This document shows, piece by piece, positions 52,469 to 62,501 of a DNA stretch of 64,000 nucleotides. Origin of the DNA: Ichthyophis bannanicus. Lineage: Eukaryota; Chordata; Amphibia; Gymnophiona; Ichthyophiidae. Every line of letters starts with the position of its first letter. Within the stretch, counting starts at the first letter, position 1. A program made the translations under genes and the position numbers. The stretch covers positions 705,531,637-705,595,636 of the forward strand of contig CM066033.1 of the NCBI GenBank assembly GCA_033557465.1, in the 5' to 3' direction. Below the pieces are notes generated by a model. It was not told the origin of the DNA. It ran no database searches and worked only from the letters and a program-made list of their open reading frames with translations.

Positions 52469-53599
52469 ATAGCAGCCAGCTCACTTTTATCTACCTGTTT
52501 ATTCACACCTTCATAAAAAATATATCACATCAGCAGGGCCGGATTTACCTTGAGTGAGGCCCTATGCCAACAAAAATTGTGGGCCCCCAGCAGGGGCGGC
52601 CCAAGGGGTGTGTGGGCCTCATTTGCATAAGGGGCCTCATTTGCATAAATATTTGCATAATGTTACCATATACTAACTTTTAGTAAACGTGCCTCTTAAT
52701 GAGTGTATGGATAAAGAAAGACTAAAAGATTTCTACATTACTATAATCCAGTGCCAACTGCCAGACACATTAGGAACTACTACAAACACTGCCCATTTAG
52801 AACCCATAGCAAACCCGCCGTATCCTAACAGCACTACCAGGACTCACAAAGCACCATACTCTACCAATCAAAAGGCAACACTGCAAATATTAAACCAATA
52901 CATTTCAGAGAACAACAATACATGACCTACTGGGGAAAGAGAACAAGTGGCAATGTCAAATAGGAATTATATAAACAGAACACCTCAGCTCAGTTACACA
53001 TGCAGAACATAGACCATCACCAAACAAGTAATCACATTTTAGAAACAGGAAGACAATAATTAAACTGGGAATCCCAAAAGCCAAACTTGGAATGTACAAC
53101 ACTGTAGAAATAAAACTATACATTAATTTGCTCTTGTACTAAACAAAGCGCAGACGTTAATGATGCACATTTACCAGAGCTGACATATTCCAATTAATAA
53201 ATTCAAAATAAAGAGATATTTTTCTACCTTTTGTGCATTTTTTTCAGCTGCAATTGCTCCAGCCACTTTCTTCTGGTTTCTTCATGTCTTCTGCTAACTC
53301 TCCATCGTCTGCTGTCCATTTGTCCTTTCTTCTCTCTTCTAGTTTTTTTTCCATTCTCTCTCTACATCTGCTTTAACATACTAATCTTTCTCCTTTTGCT
53401 CTTTCCTCATTCCTATTTCATCCACTCAAATTTTACCCCTCCATCCTCAATCCCCACTTACTCTCCCAATACCCAGCCAATTGTAGATTTTTTTATCCCT
53501 CCCACACAAAATATTTTTCCCTTCTCCATTTTACTCTTCCAGCCCCATCCCATTCTAATCCTCCCCCAACATCAGCTCCCTTCTAGTTCCAGCCTCACC

Positions 53600-54520
53600 C
53601 AGCATCCATTCCCTTCTAGTCCCTGCATCAGCCCATTTCCAGTCCTAGCCACCCATCAGCCCATTTCCAGTCCTAGCAACCCCCCAACCCAATACCAGTC
53701 CTAACCCCCCATCACCCCATTTTCAGTTTAAGCCCCCCCTATAACCCATTACCAGTCCTAACCCCCCATCAGCCCACTTCCAGTCCTAACCCCATCAACC
53801 CATTTCCAGTCAGCCCCCCATAGCCCATTGCCAGTCCTAACCCCCCCCCATCAGCCCATCAGCCCACAGCCCATTACCAGTCCTAACCCCATCAGCTCAC
53901 CTCCAGTCTTAACCCCCCCCCAGCCCATTTCCAGTCATAACCCCCCCCCATAGCCCATTACCAGACAGCCCCCATCAGCCCACAGCCCATTACCAGTCTT
54001 AACCCCCCCCAAAGCCCATTACCAGTTCTAAACCCCCCAACAGCCCATTATCAGTCCTAACCCCATCAGCCCACCTCCAGTCTTAACCCCCCAGCCCATT
54101 TCCAGTCCTAGCCCCCCCATAGCCCATTACCAGACAGCCCCCATCAGCCCACAGCCCATTACCAGTCTAAACCCCCCAAAACCCATTACCAGTTCTAAAC
54201 CCCCCCCAACAGCCCATTACCAGTCCTAACCCCATCAGCCCACCTCCAGTCTTAACCCCCCCCAGCCCATTTCCAGTCCTAGCCCCCCCCATAGCCCATT
54301 ACCAGACAGCCCCCATCAGCCCACAGCCCATTACCAGTCTTAACCCCCCCAAAGCCCATTACCAGTTCTAACCCCCCCCCAACAGCCCACAGCCCATTAC
54401 CAGTCCTAACCTCATCAGCCCACCTCCAGCCTTAATCCCCCCAACCCATTTCCAGTCCCAGTCCCAACCCATTTCCAGCCCCAGTCCCAGCCCCCCCAAT
54501 TACCAGTCCTACCCCCTCCC
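53600..54520. repeat. C-rich minisatellite in hAT copy C
   Basis: Reverse complement of the G-rich units in copies A and B: CCCATTACCAGTCCTAACCC and CCCATTTCCAGTCCTAGCC followed by C runs. Several units repeat as a longer block of about 180-190 bp (the CAGACAGCCCCCATCAGCCC segment recurs near 53965, 54133 and 54303). Confidence 0.85.
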
Positions 54521-54534
54521 CCTCCCTAAAGTAA

Positions 54535-54955
54535 AATTTAATTTAAAAAAAAAAACCTGCTGGCTGCCGCCGCGGGGCCCCCTCTGCTGCCGCGGCAGCA
54601 TGGACAGACCCGCGGGGGCCCCCTCTGTAAGCTCGGTCCCTCCCTCCGTGCCTCCGTGTCTCCCTCCGTGCAGGCTGTGAGAGACGCGAAGGCAGACTGT
54701 CTCCTTCGCGTCTCTGTTAAGCCCGCAGGGGCTGATGGGAAATTTCCCATCAGCCCCTGCGGGCTTAACAGAGACGGGAAGGCAGAAGGAGACAGTCTGC
54801 CTTCGCGTCTCTAACAGCCTGCACGGAGGGAGACACGGAGGCACGGAGGGAGGGACCGAGCTTACAGAGTGGGCCCCCGCGGGTCAGTCCATGCTGCCGC
54901 GGCAGCAGAGGGGGCCCCGCGGCGGCAGCCAGCAGGTTTTTTTTAATTTTATTTT
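54535..54955. repeat. Large near-perfect palindrome, about 210-bp arms
   Basis: The axis is between 54742 and 54743 (GGGAAATTTCCC). Moving out on both sides one finds CATCAGCCCCTGCGGGCTTA, the paired TCTGCCTTCGCGTCTC, the CACGGAGGGAGACACGGAGG block, the GCTGCCGCGGCAGCA block and CAGCAGGTTTTTTT. Differences are few and small. There is no spacer at the axis. The two short frames starting M-G-N-F-P-S-A-P on opposite strands are copies of each other because of this symmetry. Confidence 0.9.
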
Positions 54956-55058
54956 AAAAAAAAAGCCTAACTAGTTCAATTTTTGTGGGCCCTTTGCAGC
55001 TGTGGGCCCTACGCCATGGCGTACATGGCGTATAGCTAAATCCGGCCCTGCACATCAG

Positions 55059-55690
55059 TGATACCAGACTTTCCTTGGCTAAATCCATGTTGACTTTGTC
55101 CCCTTAAACCATGACTATCTATATGTTTAGTAATTTTGTTTGTTATAATTGTTTCTACCATTTTGCCTGGCACTGACTGGCCTGGCTTAGTGGTCTGTAG
55201 TTTCCCAGATCACCCCTGGAACCCTTTTTAAAAATTGGCATTATGTTTTCCATTCTGCAATATTCAGGTATTACAAATGATTTTAATGATAGTTCACAGA
55301 TTACTAATAGTAGGTCTGCAATCTCATTTTTAAGTTTTCAACAATCTGGGATGTATATCATCCAGTCCAGGTTATTTGCTGCTCTTTGGTTAATCAAATT
55401 GCTGTATTACCTCTTGCAGGTTTATTGAGATTTATTTCAATTTCTCCAATACATCACCTTCAAATATCACATCTGACATGGGTAATTTCCCTACATCATC
55501 TTCAGCTAAGACTGAAGCAAAAAATTCCTTCAGTCTCTCCGCTATCTCCTTGTCCTCCCTCTGTGCCCGTTTTACGCCTCTATCATTTCATGGTCAATCT
55601 CTCTCTCAGGTTTTTTGCTACAAATTTACTTGAAAAAGTTTTTGTTATTTGTTGTTATTAATATTTTCAATTTTTACAATCCATACAGAC
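55059..55690 (-). pseudogene. CR1 LINE copy 1, continuation (RT)
   Basis: On the minus strand this gives the RT palm region upstream of 50349-51561: the plus strand contains the complement of L-K-K-G-S-R-G-D-L-G-N-Y-R near 55205-55225 and of S-V-P-G-K near 55155. The join to the other half is clean after removing hAT copy C with its CACATCAG duplication and the plus-strand CR1. Confidence 0.6.
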
Positions 55691-55808
55691 CAAAAATATT
55701 CTGCTGTTATATGTAAAACTAATCATACGACGCTGGGGTTTGCACTAAGTGTGCACACACCGTTTCAGTGACCAACAGACACAACTGGTGCCTGCAGTGT
55801 TTGGAATA

Positions 55809-56903
55809 TAAGAACATAAGATATGCCATACTGGGTCAGACCAAGGTCCATCAAGCCCAGTATCCTGTTTCCAACAGTGGCCAATCTAGGTCACAAGTAG
55901 CTAGCAGTTTCACCAAAGGACACAGGTTCCACAATGCTTGTAGTGTGGCAAGCAGTGGATTTCCCGGGTCCCTTTTAATAATGGTTTATGGACCTTTCCT
56001 CCCAGAACTTGTCCAAACCTTTTTTAAACCCAGCTACACTAACAGCTTTTACTACATCCTCCGGTAATACATTCCAGAGTTTGATTACATGTTGAGTGAA
56101 AAAAAATATTTTCTCTTATTAGTCCTAAATAGGTTACACTGTAGCTTCATTGCATGTCCCCTAGTCTTTCCATATTTTGATGGCGTAAACAATCGATCTA
56201 CATTTACCTGCTCCACTCCATTCATTAATTTATAAATCTCTATCATATCTCCCTTCAGCCGTCTCTTTTCCAGGTTGAAGAGCCCTAACCATTTTAGCCT
56301 CTCCTCATAGGGGTATTCTTCCATCTCCTTTACCATTTTGGTGGCTCTTCTCTGTACCTTGTCTAATAATGCTGTATCCTTTTTAAGGTACAGTGACTGG
56401 AACTGCACACAATATTTAAGGTGCAGTCGCACCATGGAATGATACAGAGGCATTATAATATTCTTTGTTTTATTCTCCATTCCTTTCCTTATGATTCCTA
56501 GCATTCTGTTTGCTTTCTTGGCCACTGCTGCACACTTGGCAGAGGGTTTCAACATGTTATCCATGATGATGCCTAAATATTTTTCCTGGGTGGTGGTTTG
56601 GAACTTTGCATCATGTAACCGTAATTTGGGTTGTTCTTTCCTAGGTACATAACTTTGCACTTTTCCGCATTAAATTTCATCTGCCATTTGAACATCCAGT
56701 CTTTCAATTTATCAAGGTCCTCTTGCAATTTTTCACAATCCTCTTGTGTTTTAACAACTTTGAATAATTTTGTGCCATCTGCAAATTTGATTACCTCACT
56801 CATTCCCATTTCCAGATCATTAATGAATATGACCTAGCACAGATCCCTGGGATACTCCACTATTCACCTTTCTCCATTGGGAAAATTGGCCATTTAGCCC
56901 TAC
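55809..56903 (-). pseudogene. CR1 LINE copy 2, 5'-truncated, inside DIRS Gag
   Basis: The same family and same 3' end as the CR1 at 50349 (AAGAACATAAGATATGCCAT on the plus strand). On the minus strand: E-V-I-K-F-A-D-G-T-K-L-F (catalytic F-A-D-D altered to F-A-D-G, 56774-56785), L-G-I-I-M-D-N-M-L-K-P, N-R-M-L-G-I-I-R-K-G-M-E, Y-H-S-M-V-R-L-H-L-K-Y-C-V-Q-F and V-Q-R-R-A-T-K-M-V. The frame from 56660 to 56085 is open for 191 codons, so this copy is younger than copy 1. The Gag sequence on either side is continuous in meaning (C-L-Q-C-L-E before, Y-Q-P-A-S-C-N-L-C-L after). Confidence 0.8.
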
Positions 56904-59210
56904 CGAGCTATCAGCCTGCCTCGTGCAATCTGTGCCTGCAAATGACAAGGAAGGGCCTCAAAGGCTGGAAGAAACAGCAGAGGTCCCTCTTTGGTCTGTC
57001 AGATTCAGCGTCTTCAGCCCTAGCATCAACATCAGCATTGATGGCTTCGCGGTGCTCTGTTGAGGCAGCAGTGTCACATGGTGCCAAGGTGCCCACAGGG
57101 CCATGATGCCACCAAGTGAAGACTCTCCATCGACCTCCATTTAGAGCCCAGGAAGGATCTGTCATCGGCTCCATCGACGTCAAAGGGGGCGCCCAAGCAC
57201 CAGGCCAAGAGCCATGTGCATTGGCACCAGAGCCTCTCTCTGCATGACGTCAAGAGGAATGGCTGAGAGCAGCGTGCTAAGCTGGCCCGGTGGGAGGAGT
57301 TGACCCCCAGGGCCCTGAAGGGCAACCAGTTGTCTCCTGATGAACCCACCATCATGTCGATCTCATCAAGGGTGCCAGAGTCAGCAGCCAAGATTGTTAT
57401 TTCGGAACCCACAACATTGGGGATGTTGGCGCTACAAGGACACCTTTGAGCTCTCAAGGCCCATTTTGAATTGGTGATGGCCATTTGGCAAGTTGGCCCC
57501 TCGATGCCAGCAGCATTGTCACTGGTCTCTGTCCTTCCCATCCTGGAGACCCATGCTTTCCTTGCCAAGGCAGACACATCTGTTTGGGGGTCGGAATCGA
57601 CACCAGTTCCAATGGCTATTTCAGTCTCCAGTGTCTCAGACTCTGGTGCACCATCGATCCCACTGACACCCGACTTCCTAATATGATTGGAGATAGTGTC
57701 AAGAGGAGACTCAGCGCTATTTTGATTTCCTCTCAGAGTTGGGCTACAAGGTATGGGAGACCAAAGAGAAATCAGTGGTGTCCAAACCTGGGTCTCTGGA
57801 CCTGCCATCAGATCCCTCCCCTTTGTATGAGCAACAAAAGTCACCCCAGAGGACATGTCCTTCCAGGATTTCGTTAGAAACAAGGCCAAGGCCATACCCT
57901 TATCCCTCAAGTCTGAGAATGAGCCGAGGGCTAAGAAGTTGGAAATGCTCCAATACTCCTCAGCTCCCAAGGAGGCAGTCACGGTTCCCATGCATCACAT
58001 TCTGCAGAGACTCCTTCTGCAAATGTGGGAGATTCCTCTCATGTTTCCAGCCATCAGTCAGCAGCTGGACTCTATGAGCCCAATATTCTTCTGGGCAGGC
58101 TATGTGCTGTGTCAGCACATAGCCCTGCCCGCTGACCCTTAAATCTGGATATTTAATGAGGCCCCGGCATTGAATATCCGGGTATTACCGCACAACCCAT
58201 AAGCTGTTGATGCTAACCGGGCAGCAGCGATATTGCATGCTGCCCAGTTAGTGCCTGCACCATAAAGATAGGCGAAGGTTTTCCTCGCCTATCTTTTCGG
58301 CACAGAACACTAACCAGGCAGCATGCAATATCGCTGCTGCCCTCTTATCTCATGCTCCCGCCTCCGCTCCGCTCTGGAACTCCCCCAACACACCCCGATG
58401 CTAGCTGGATAGCATTGAGGCACATAGGGGACACAGATGGTGATATTCAATGGCTCTACCCATGTATGTGCCATTGAATATCCCCATCTAAGGCATTTAC
58501 AAGGCTTACTAGGCTATAAACCATGTAAATGCTCTTTGAATATTGGGCCCTACGTACCAGGTCCAGAAGACCCCAGGCTTTGAGAAACCACAGCTGCCCC
58601 AGAACTCCATAGTGGTGGAATCAGCCATGAAGTTAATTAAGAGTACCAAGACCCATTCTTCAGTACCACTGGGCAGGGAAGCCAGGACCCTCGATTCTTT
58701 GGATAGGAGATTTTTCCAGGACTCCATACTAATAGCCAGGATCCTCTCATACCAGCTTTACATGAGCATGTTCCTTAAGGACATCATGATGGACCTGGCC
58801 AACTTTGGCTCGCTCATTCTCTCAGCGTGTCTGATTCCTTCTGTGCCCTGGTGGGCCATGGCAAGGACTGCATACATGGTCCAAGCCACCTACGATGCCT
58901 TTGAGTCCATTGTCTGGGTCATGGCTGTGGGCTTTGGAGCACACTGTCTCGCTTGGATCCAGTTGTCTGACCTGGAGCAGTGGTCCAGGACAAGCTGGCA
59001 GATGTGCCTTGCCAAGGGAGAACCTCTTCGGGGAACTCATGGAGGAAAAGGTGGGTGAGATCAAGAAAGAGCACATGATCCTCTCTAGGATCTCACAGAA
59101 GACTGCCGACCCCTTGGGCAAGAAGTCATTTTACCTGTGCAAGCACCGGTACTACAAGAGCCCTCAGAGTGCTCAGCCCAAGGTGCAGACCCCTCGCCAG
59201 CAGTGACTGG
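56904..59210 (+). pseudogene. DIRS Gag, copy f, broken
   Basis: It continues the zinc motif (S-C-N-L-C-L, 56920) and the Ala/Ser-rich linker (57000-57180). Later blocks: E-P-R-A-K-K-L-E-M-L-Q-Y-S-S-A-P-K-E (about 57925), K-P-Q-L-P-Q-N-S-I-V-V-E-S-A-M-K-L-I-K-S-T-K (about 58585), R-T-L-D-S-L-D-R-R-F-F-Q-D-S, and the C-terminal Q-K-A-Q-S-A-P-Q-P-K. Split by the MITE at 58077-58550. There are several frameshifts; the frame 58543-59058 is the longest intact piece. Confidence 0.75.
58077..58550. mobile_element. MITE with nested hairpins (about 474 bp)
   Basis: The ends are GCCCAATATTC and its reverse complement GAATATTGGGC. The Gag sequence resumes directly after it, matching copy c, so it is a clean insertion; possible 4-bp duplication TATG/TACG. 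Inside, a perfect 11-bp stem AAGATAGGCGA / TCGCCTATCTT (about 58265-58300) is enclosed by inverted arms with GGCAGCAGCGATATTGCATG. No coding sequence. Confidence 0.7.
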
Positions 59211-60742
59211 AGAAGCCCCAGAAGGCCCAGTCGGCTCCTCAGCCAAAGCTGGGGGCAGAGTTTTGATGGGTTCCTCAGGAGTTTAGCCATTCTACTGATG
59301 CTCAAGTGGGGGGAGCAGCTCATCTACTTTGCCCACAAGTGGCCTCTCATCCCCTCAGATGCTTGGGTCCTGCAGATATTCAAAAGTGGATACATGCTGC
59401 ATTTTGCCCAGTTACCACCTCCATTCTTCCCTAGGGAGTACCCCTTGGTCCTGCTGCATCACAGCTTGCTACAGGAGGAGGTCTATGCTCATCTGACTGA
59501 GCTCACCATCGAGCCAGTACCGCCGGTTCAGGTCAGGCAGGGATTCTACTCCAGGTACTTCCTGGTCCCTAAGAAGACAGGGGGGGTTCTGGCCTATCCT
59601 AGACATCAGGAAATTCAACTGCTTCTTAGTGTGGGAAAAATTCAAGATGGTTTCTCTGGGGACACTGATTTCTTATCTTCTCAAGGATGATTGGCTATGC
59701 TCCTTGGATCTGAAAGATGCGTATATGCATATCCCAATCCACCCTCTTCAGAGGAACACCTCCAGTTTGTTTTGGAGGGTCAGTATTACCAGTACCGAGT
59801 GCTTCCATTAGGTCTTGCATCGGCTCCTAGGGTCTTCACAAAATGCCTCATGGTGGTGGCCGCGTATCCCCAAACCCTGGGGGTCTTCATCTTCCCTTAT
59901 TTGGATGACTTCCTTTAAAGAGCTCCACCCTGGATGGCATCCAGAAATTGGCTTGCCTCACCATTCAGGTGCTCGAGCGACCGGAGTATGTGGTCAACTA
60001 CCCCGTCTCATCTCCAGCTCTCTCAGCAGCTGAAGTTCATCAGGGCACTTCTCGATAACTCTTGAGCTTGGACCTTTCTCCCAGTGGACTACAGCAGTGA
60101 CTGACAAGATTGTGGGCAACATCCAGAGGAAGCGCCACACGATGGCATGAGGGATGCTGAAGATGCTTGGCCATATGGTCTTGATGGTACACGCTCTCCT
60201 GGCCCATCTCTACATGAAGCAGACTCGGTGGATGTTGAGTACGCAGTAGAAGTAGACCATCGGCTGCCTCTGGGACTGGATGGCGGTCATCGTAACTCTA
60301 GTTCAGTCCCTTTTCAGGGAGTCTTCCCTTTCAGATATCGACTCCCCAGAGGACGCTAACCATGGATGCATCCAAGCTGGGCTGGGGGGGGGGGGCTCAT
60401 CTGGATGGCCTCCGGTCTGAGCAGGAGAGTCTGCACCAGATCAACTTCCTTGAGCTCCACGCCATTGCGCATGCCCTCCGGGCTTTCTAGAAGTGCCTAG
60501 CCAACCAGGTTGTCCTGATCCAGGTAGACAATGAGGTGGCAATGTTCTACATCAACAAGTAGAGAGGCATGGGATCATACCTCCTGTACTGGGAAGCAGT
60601 TCGCTTGTGGAAGTTTGCAGCCTCCCATGGGATGGAGCTGTGGGTGACTTATCTGCCCGAAGAGCTCAATGTTCTGGTGGATCACCTGAGCCGGGTCCTC
60701 CAGCCACACGAGTGGCTCCTCAACAGGGGAGTTATGGATTGG
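59211..60742 (+). pseudogene. DIRS RT and RNase H, copy f, broken
   Basis: RT blocks: W-G-E-Q-L-I-Y-F-A-H-K-W, S-R-Y-F-L-V-P-K-K-T-G-G (about 59548), F-K-M-V-S-L-G-T-L, D-W-L-C-S-L-D-L-K-D-A-Y-M-H (about 59690), L-G-L-A-S-A-P-R and Y-L-D-D at 59898-59909, followed closely by TAA. RNase H: T-M-D-A-S-K-L-G-W-G (60361) then a G run with a shift, then V-D-N-E-V-A-M-F-Y-I-N-K (60530) and Y-L-P-E-E-L-N-V-L-V-D-H-L-S-R. Interrupted at 60747 by a solo LTR. Multiple frameshifts and stops. Confidence 0.8.
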
Positions 60743-60746
60743 ATCT

Positions 60747-62082
60747 TGTCACCCAGCAGACCCGGTTGAGAGAAAAGAAAATGCTTTAAATGGAGAAAAA
60801 GATACATACAAGCTGCAATATCTGGAAGAACCAGATAGAGGGAGCAAGAGGGACTTCAGAGTAACTGAGGAACCACGCCCCACTGATCATGAGGTAATGC
60901 CAGCCAGCTTCCAATCCTCGAGCACAGGAGGACTTCTTAAGGAGGGTCTGGAAGACTGGAAAAGAGGCGGCTGGAGAAGCAGATGGAGAAGCAGCAGGAG
61001 TGGAGGCAGCTGGAAAGCAGGCAGCTGGAAAAGAAGCAGCCGGAATGAAGGCAGCTGGAAAGGAGACAGCAGGAGTGAATGCAGTAGGACAGCGTGCAGC
61101 AGGAAGGAAGGCAAAACAGAGGAAAGGAGGTTAGAATGGAATCCTGAGTATTCCACTGCTAAGAAATCACCCAGAGTGAAAGGTGATTGCCTGAGAGCTA
61201 ATGAAGAACCTGGGAAGGTCTCAGCTCAAAGAGGAGTAAGAGCTGTTTGCCCAGAGGGGCAAAAGCATTGCTGCAACTATTGTCTAAACCCAAAGGAGAG
61301 ACAGCCTGAAGATCTAAGCCGTGCTGTACGGGCAAGCCAGGAGAGAAACTGGTGCAGGCCTCAACCTTCACTTGAAACAGAGAAGCCAAATTTACAAGGT
61401 AAAGCTTCTTATGATACAAGCTATAGAAAAAGTTTACCTGATAAGAGAGTTTTGAATAAGAAGTGTTTTTATAAAGCTGCTATAGAACCTCTAAGTAGAG
61501 AGGAGTCTTCTCAATACAAAACAGCACAGAGCCGACGCCCTTCGCTTCACCCAGAACATTGGGCAGTGCTAGAGGAGCTATATAAGAAGCCTGACTATAA
61601 CCTACCTGGAACCAGGGACTCAGTCAGAGGCTTCGGCCTATGAGCCAATGCAAGTGGAACTGGCAGATGAGGTTTCAGATACAGAAATGGACTGTACGTA
61701 CTGTACCACGGGAAGCCTAGAATCCCTGCCAGGCTTGTAAGCTATATGTATTGCTGCCTAGAAGATTCTTGTTTGTGTGAATATCATCGCTACTGTGAAA
61801 GTAACAGTTTTTGCTTTAAACTTCTGTTTTACTTTTTCTTACCTGAAGTAAGGACATTTTGCGTTGTTGTTGCCCAATCATTTGAACCCTTGCAAGAAAG
61901 GGAAATAAAAGCCTTTATTTTCCCACCACTTTGTGCAGTTGATTTCATTGGAGATTAGGATCCAGGAAACTAACAGGACCAAAAGCCAATTGGGCCTCTG
62001 GATTACTGGCCAATCTCCTCCCTATATAGTTGTGTCCGACCTACCCTGAACTCTACTTGCCACCAGGGTAGTGCTCGCGACA
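60747..62082 (+). mobile_element. Solo LTR of a gypsy-like family (copy 3), 1336 bp
   Basis: It begins TGTCACCCAGCAGACCC and ends GCTCGCGACA. ATCT flanks it at 60743-60746 and 62083-62086, and the DIRS RNase H sequence resumes right after (V-D-L-F-A-S box near 62110). A polyadenylation signal AATAAA is at 61904-61909. No internal element region, so LTR-LTR recombination removed it. Similar in end sequence and layout to the LTR at 27806-29382. Confidence 0.85.
60897..61643 (+). CDS. LTR-encoded reading frame, copy 3 (248 codons)
   Basis: I do not recognise the protein. The first part is Arg/Ser/Trp/Gly-rich with repeated R-S-G-G-S-W-K units, encoded by GGCAGCTGGAAAG repeats (60960-61080). The second part is a less repetitive basic stretch with C-C-N-Y-C and P-L-S-R-E-E-S-S. 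After the stop at 61641-61643, another frame at once encodes an acidic tail E-P-M-Q-V-E-L-A-D-E-V-S-D-T-E-M-D-C, matching the tails in LTR copies 1 and 2. So a single frameshift near 61640 probably separates the two. It precedes the polyadenylation signal by 260 bp. Confidence 0.35.
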   Translation: MPASFQSSSTGGLLKEGLEDWKRGGWRSRWRSSRSGGSWKAGSWKRSSRNEGSWKGDSRSECSRTACSRKEGKTEERRLEWNPEYSTAKKSPRVKGDCLRANEEPGKVSAQRGVRAVCPEGQKHCCNYCLNPKERQPEDLSRAVRASQERNWCRPQPSLETEKPNLQGKASYDTSYRKSLPDKRVLNKKCFYKAAIEPLSREESSQYKTAQSRRPSLHPEHWAVLEELYKKPDYNLPGTRDSVRGFGL

Positions 62083-62125
62083 ATCTTCAAGGAGAGAGGT
62101 GCTCCCATGGTAGATCTCTTTGCAT
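62083..62125 (+). other. Stub of DIRS copy f between two insertions
   Basis: A 43-bp piece of RNase H sequence (ATCTTCAAGGAGAGAGGTGC onward, V-D-L-F-A-S) lying between the solo LTR and the left end of DIRS copy g. It ties the two sides of the LTR insertion to one host element. Confidence 0.75.
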
Positions 62126-62501
62126 CTCCAGGAACAAGCAGGAATGAGTCTTCACATGTGGGGAGACGTCGCCGACGGAGCCCGCACGGGAATGCTCCCC
62201 AGCATCCAATCAGAAAGCCTTTGGGAGCATTCCCCGCGCCTGCCCGGTGGCTTCCCGCCCTTCCTACTGCCTCTCCCCAGTTTTTTGTTTTCCGCGGAGC
62301 AGGCAGGACGTCCTTCCTGCCACCGCAGAAATTTTTTCCTTTGTTCTTGTTTCTGTAGTCGCGGCTTTTTCCCGCCGACGGTGGCACCTCCGTGCCCCTT
62401 TCTTTCTTTCTTTTCAATTAATTTTCATTTAATTTTCATTTATTTTTGGTTGCCCGGAGGGACCCTCCCCTCTGGGCACAGAGGCCTACCGGGCTTACAG
62501 C

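Larger units (their letters stand above)
52534..55050. mobile_element. hAT composite, copy C, complete (2517 bp)
   Basis: The ends are CAGGGCCGGATTTACC and, inverted, CAGGGCCGGATTTAGC. The exact 8-bp duplication CACATCAG is at 52526-52533 and 55051-55058. The reverse-complement orientation of copy B. Just inside the left end lies an A-type terminus (CCCCCAG then CAGGGGCGGCCCAAGG), so an A-type element was inserted into, or fused with, another hAT element. It carries the minisatellite and a large palindrome. No transposase. Confidence 0.9.
55735..62125 (+). mobile_element. DIRS copy f, 5'-truncated and interrupted
   Basis: It begins inside the Gag zinc motif (GCACTAAGTGTGCACAC), so its terminal repeat and leader are missing. 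CR1 copy 2 (55809-56903), a MITE (58077-58550) and a solo LTR (60747-62082) have inserted. RNase H sequence ends at 62125, where DIRS copy g begins. The recombinase must lie beyond copy g if it exists. The same subfamily as copies c and e. Confidence 0.8.

Noticed and set aside
53231..53704. 157-codon frame and its relatives at 6429-6836 and 12654-12980
   Set aside because: A pyrimidine-rich strand of the shared hAT sequence gives open, hydrophobic frames in all three copies; no domain, and the copies differ by frame-breaking changes.
54538..54974. Two short proteins starting M-G-N-F-P-S-A-P-A-G on opposite strands
   Set aside because: They are mirror images made by the palindrome at 54535-54955, not two genes.
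60361..60400. A run of ten G in RNase H of copy f as a programmed frameshift
   Set aside because: The copy has many other lesions, so a slippage mutation or base-calling error in the G run is the simpler explanation.
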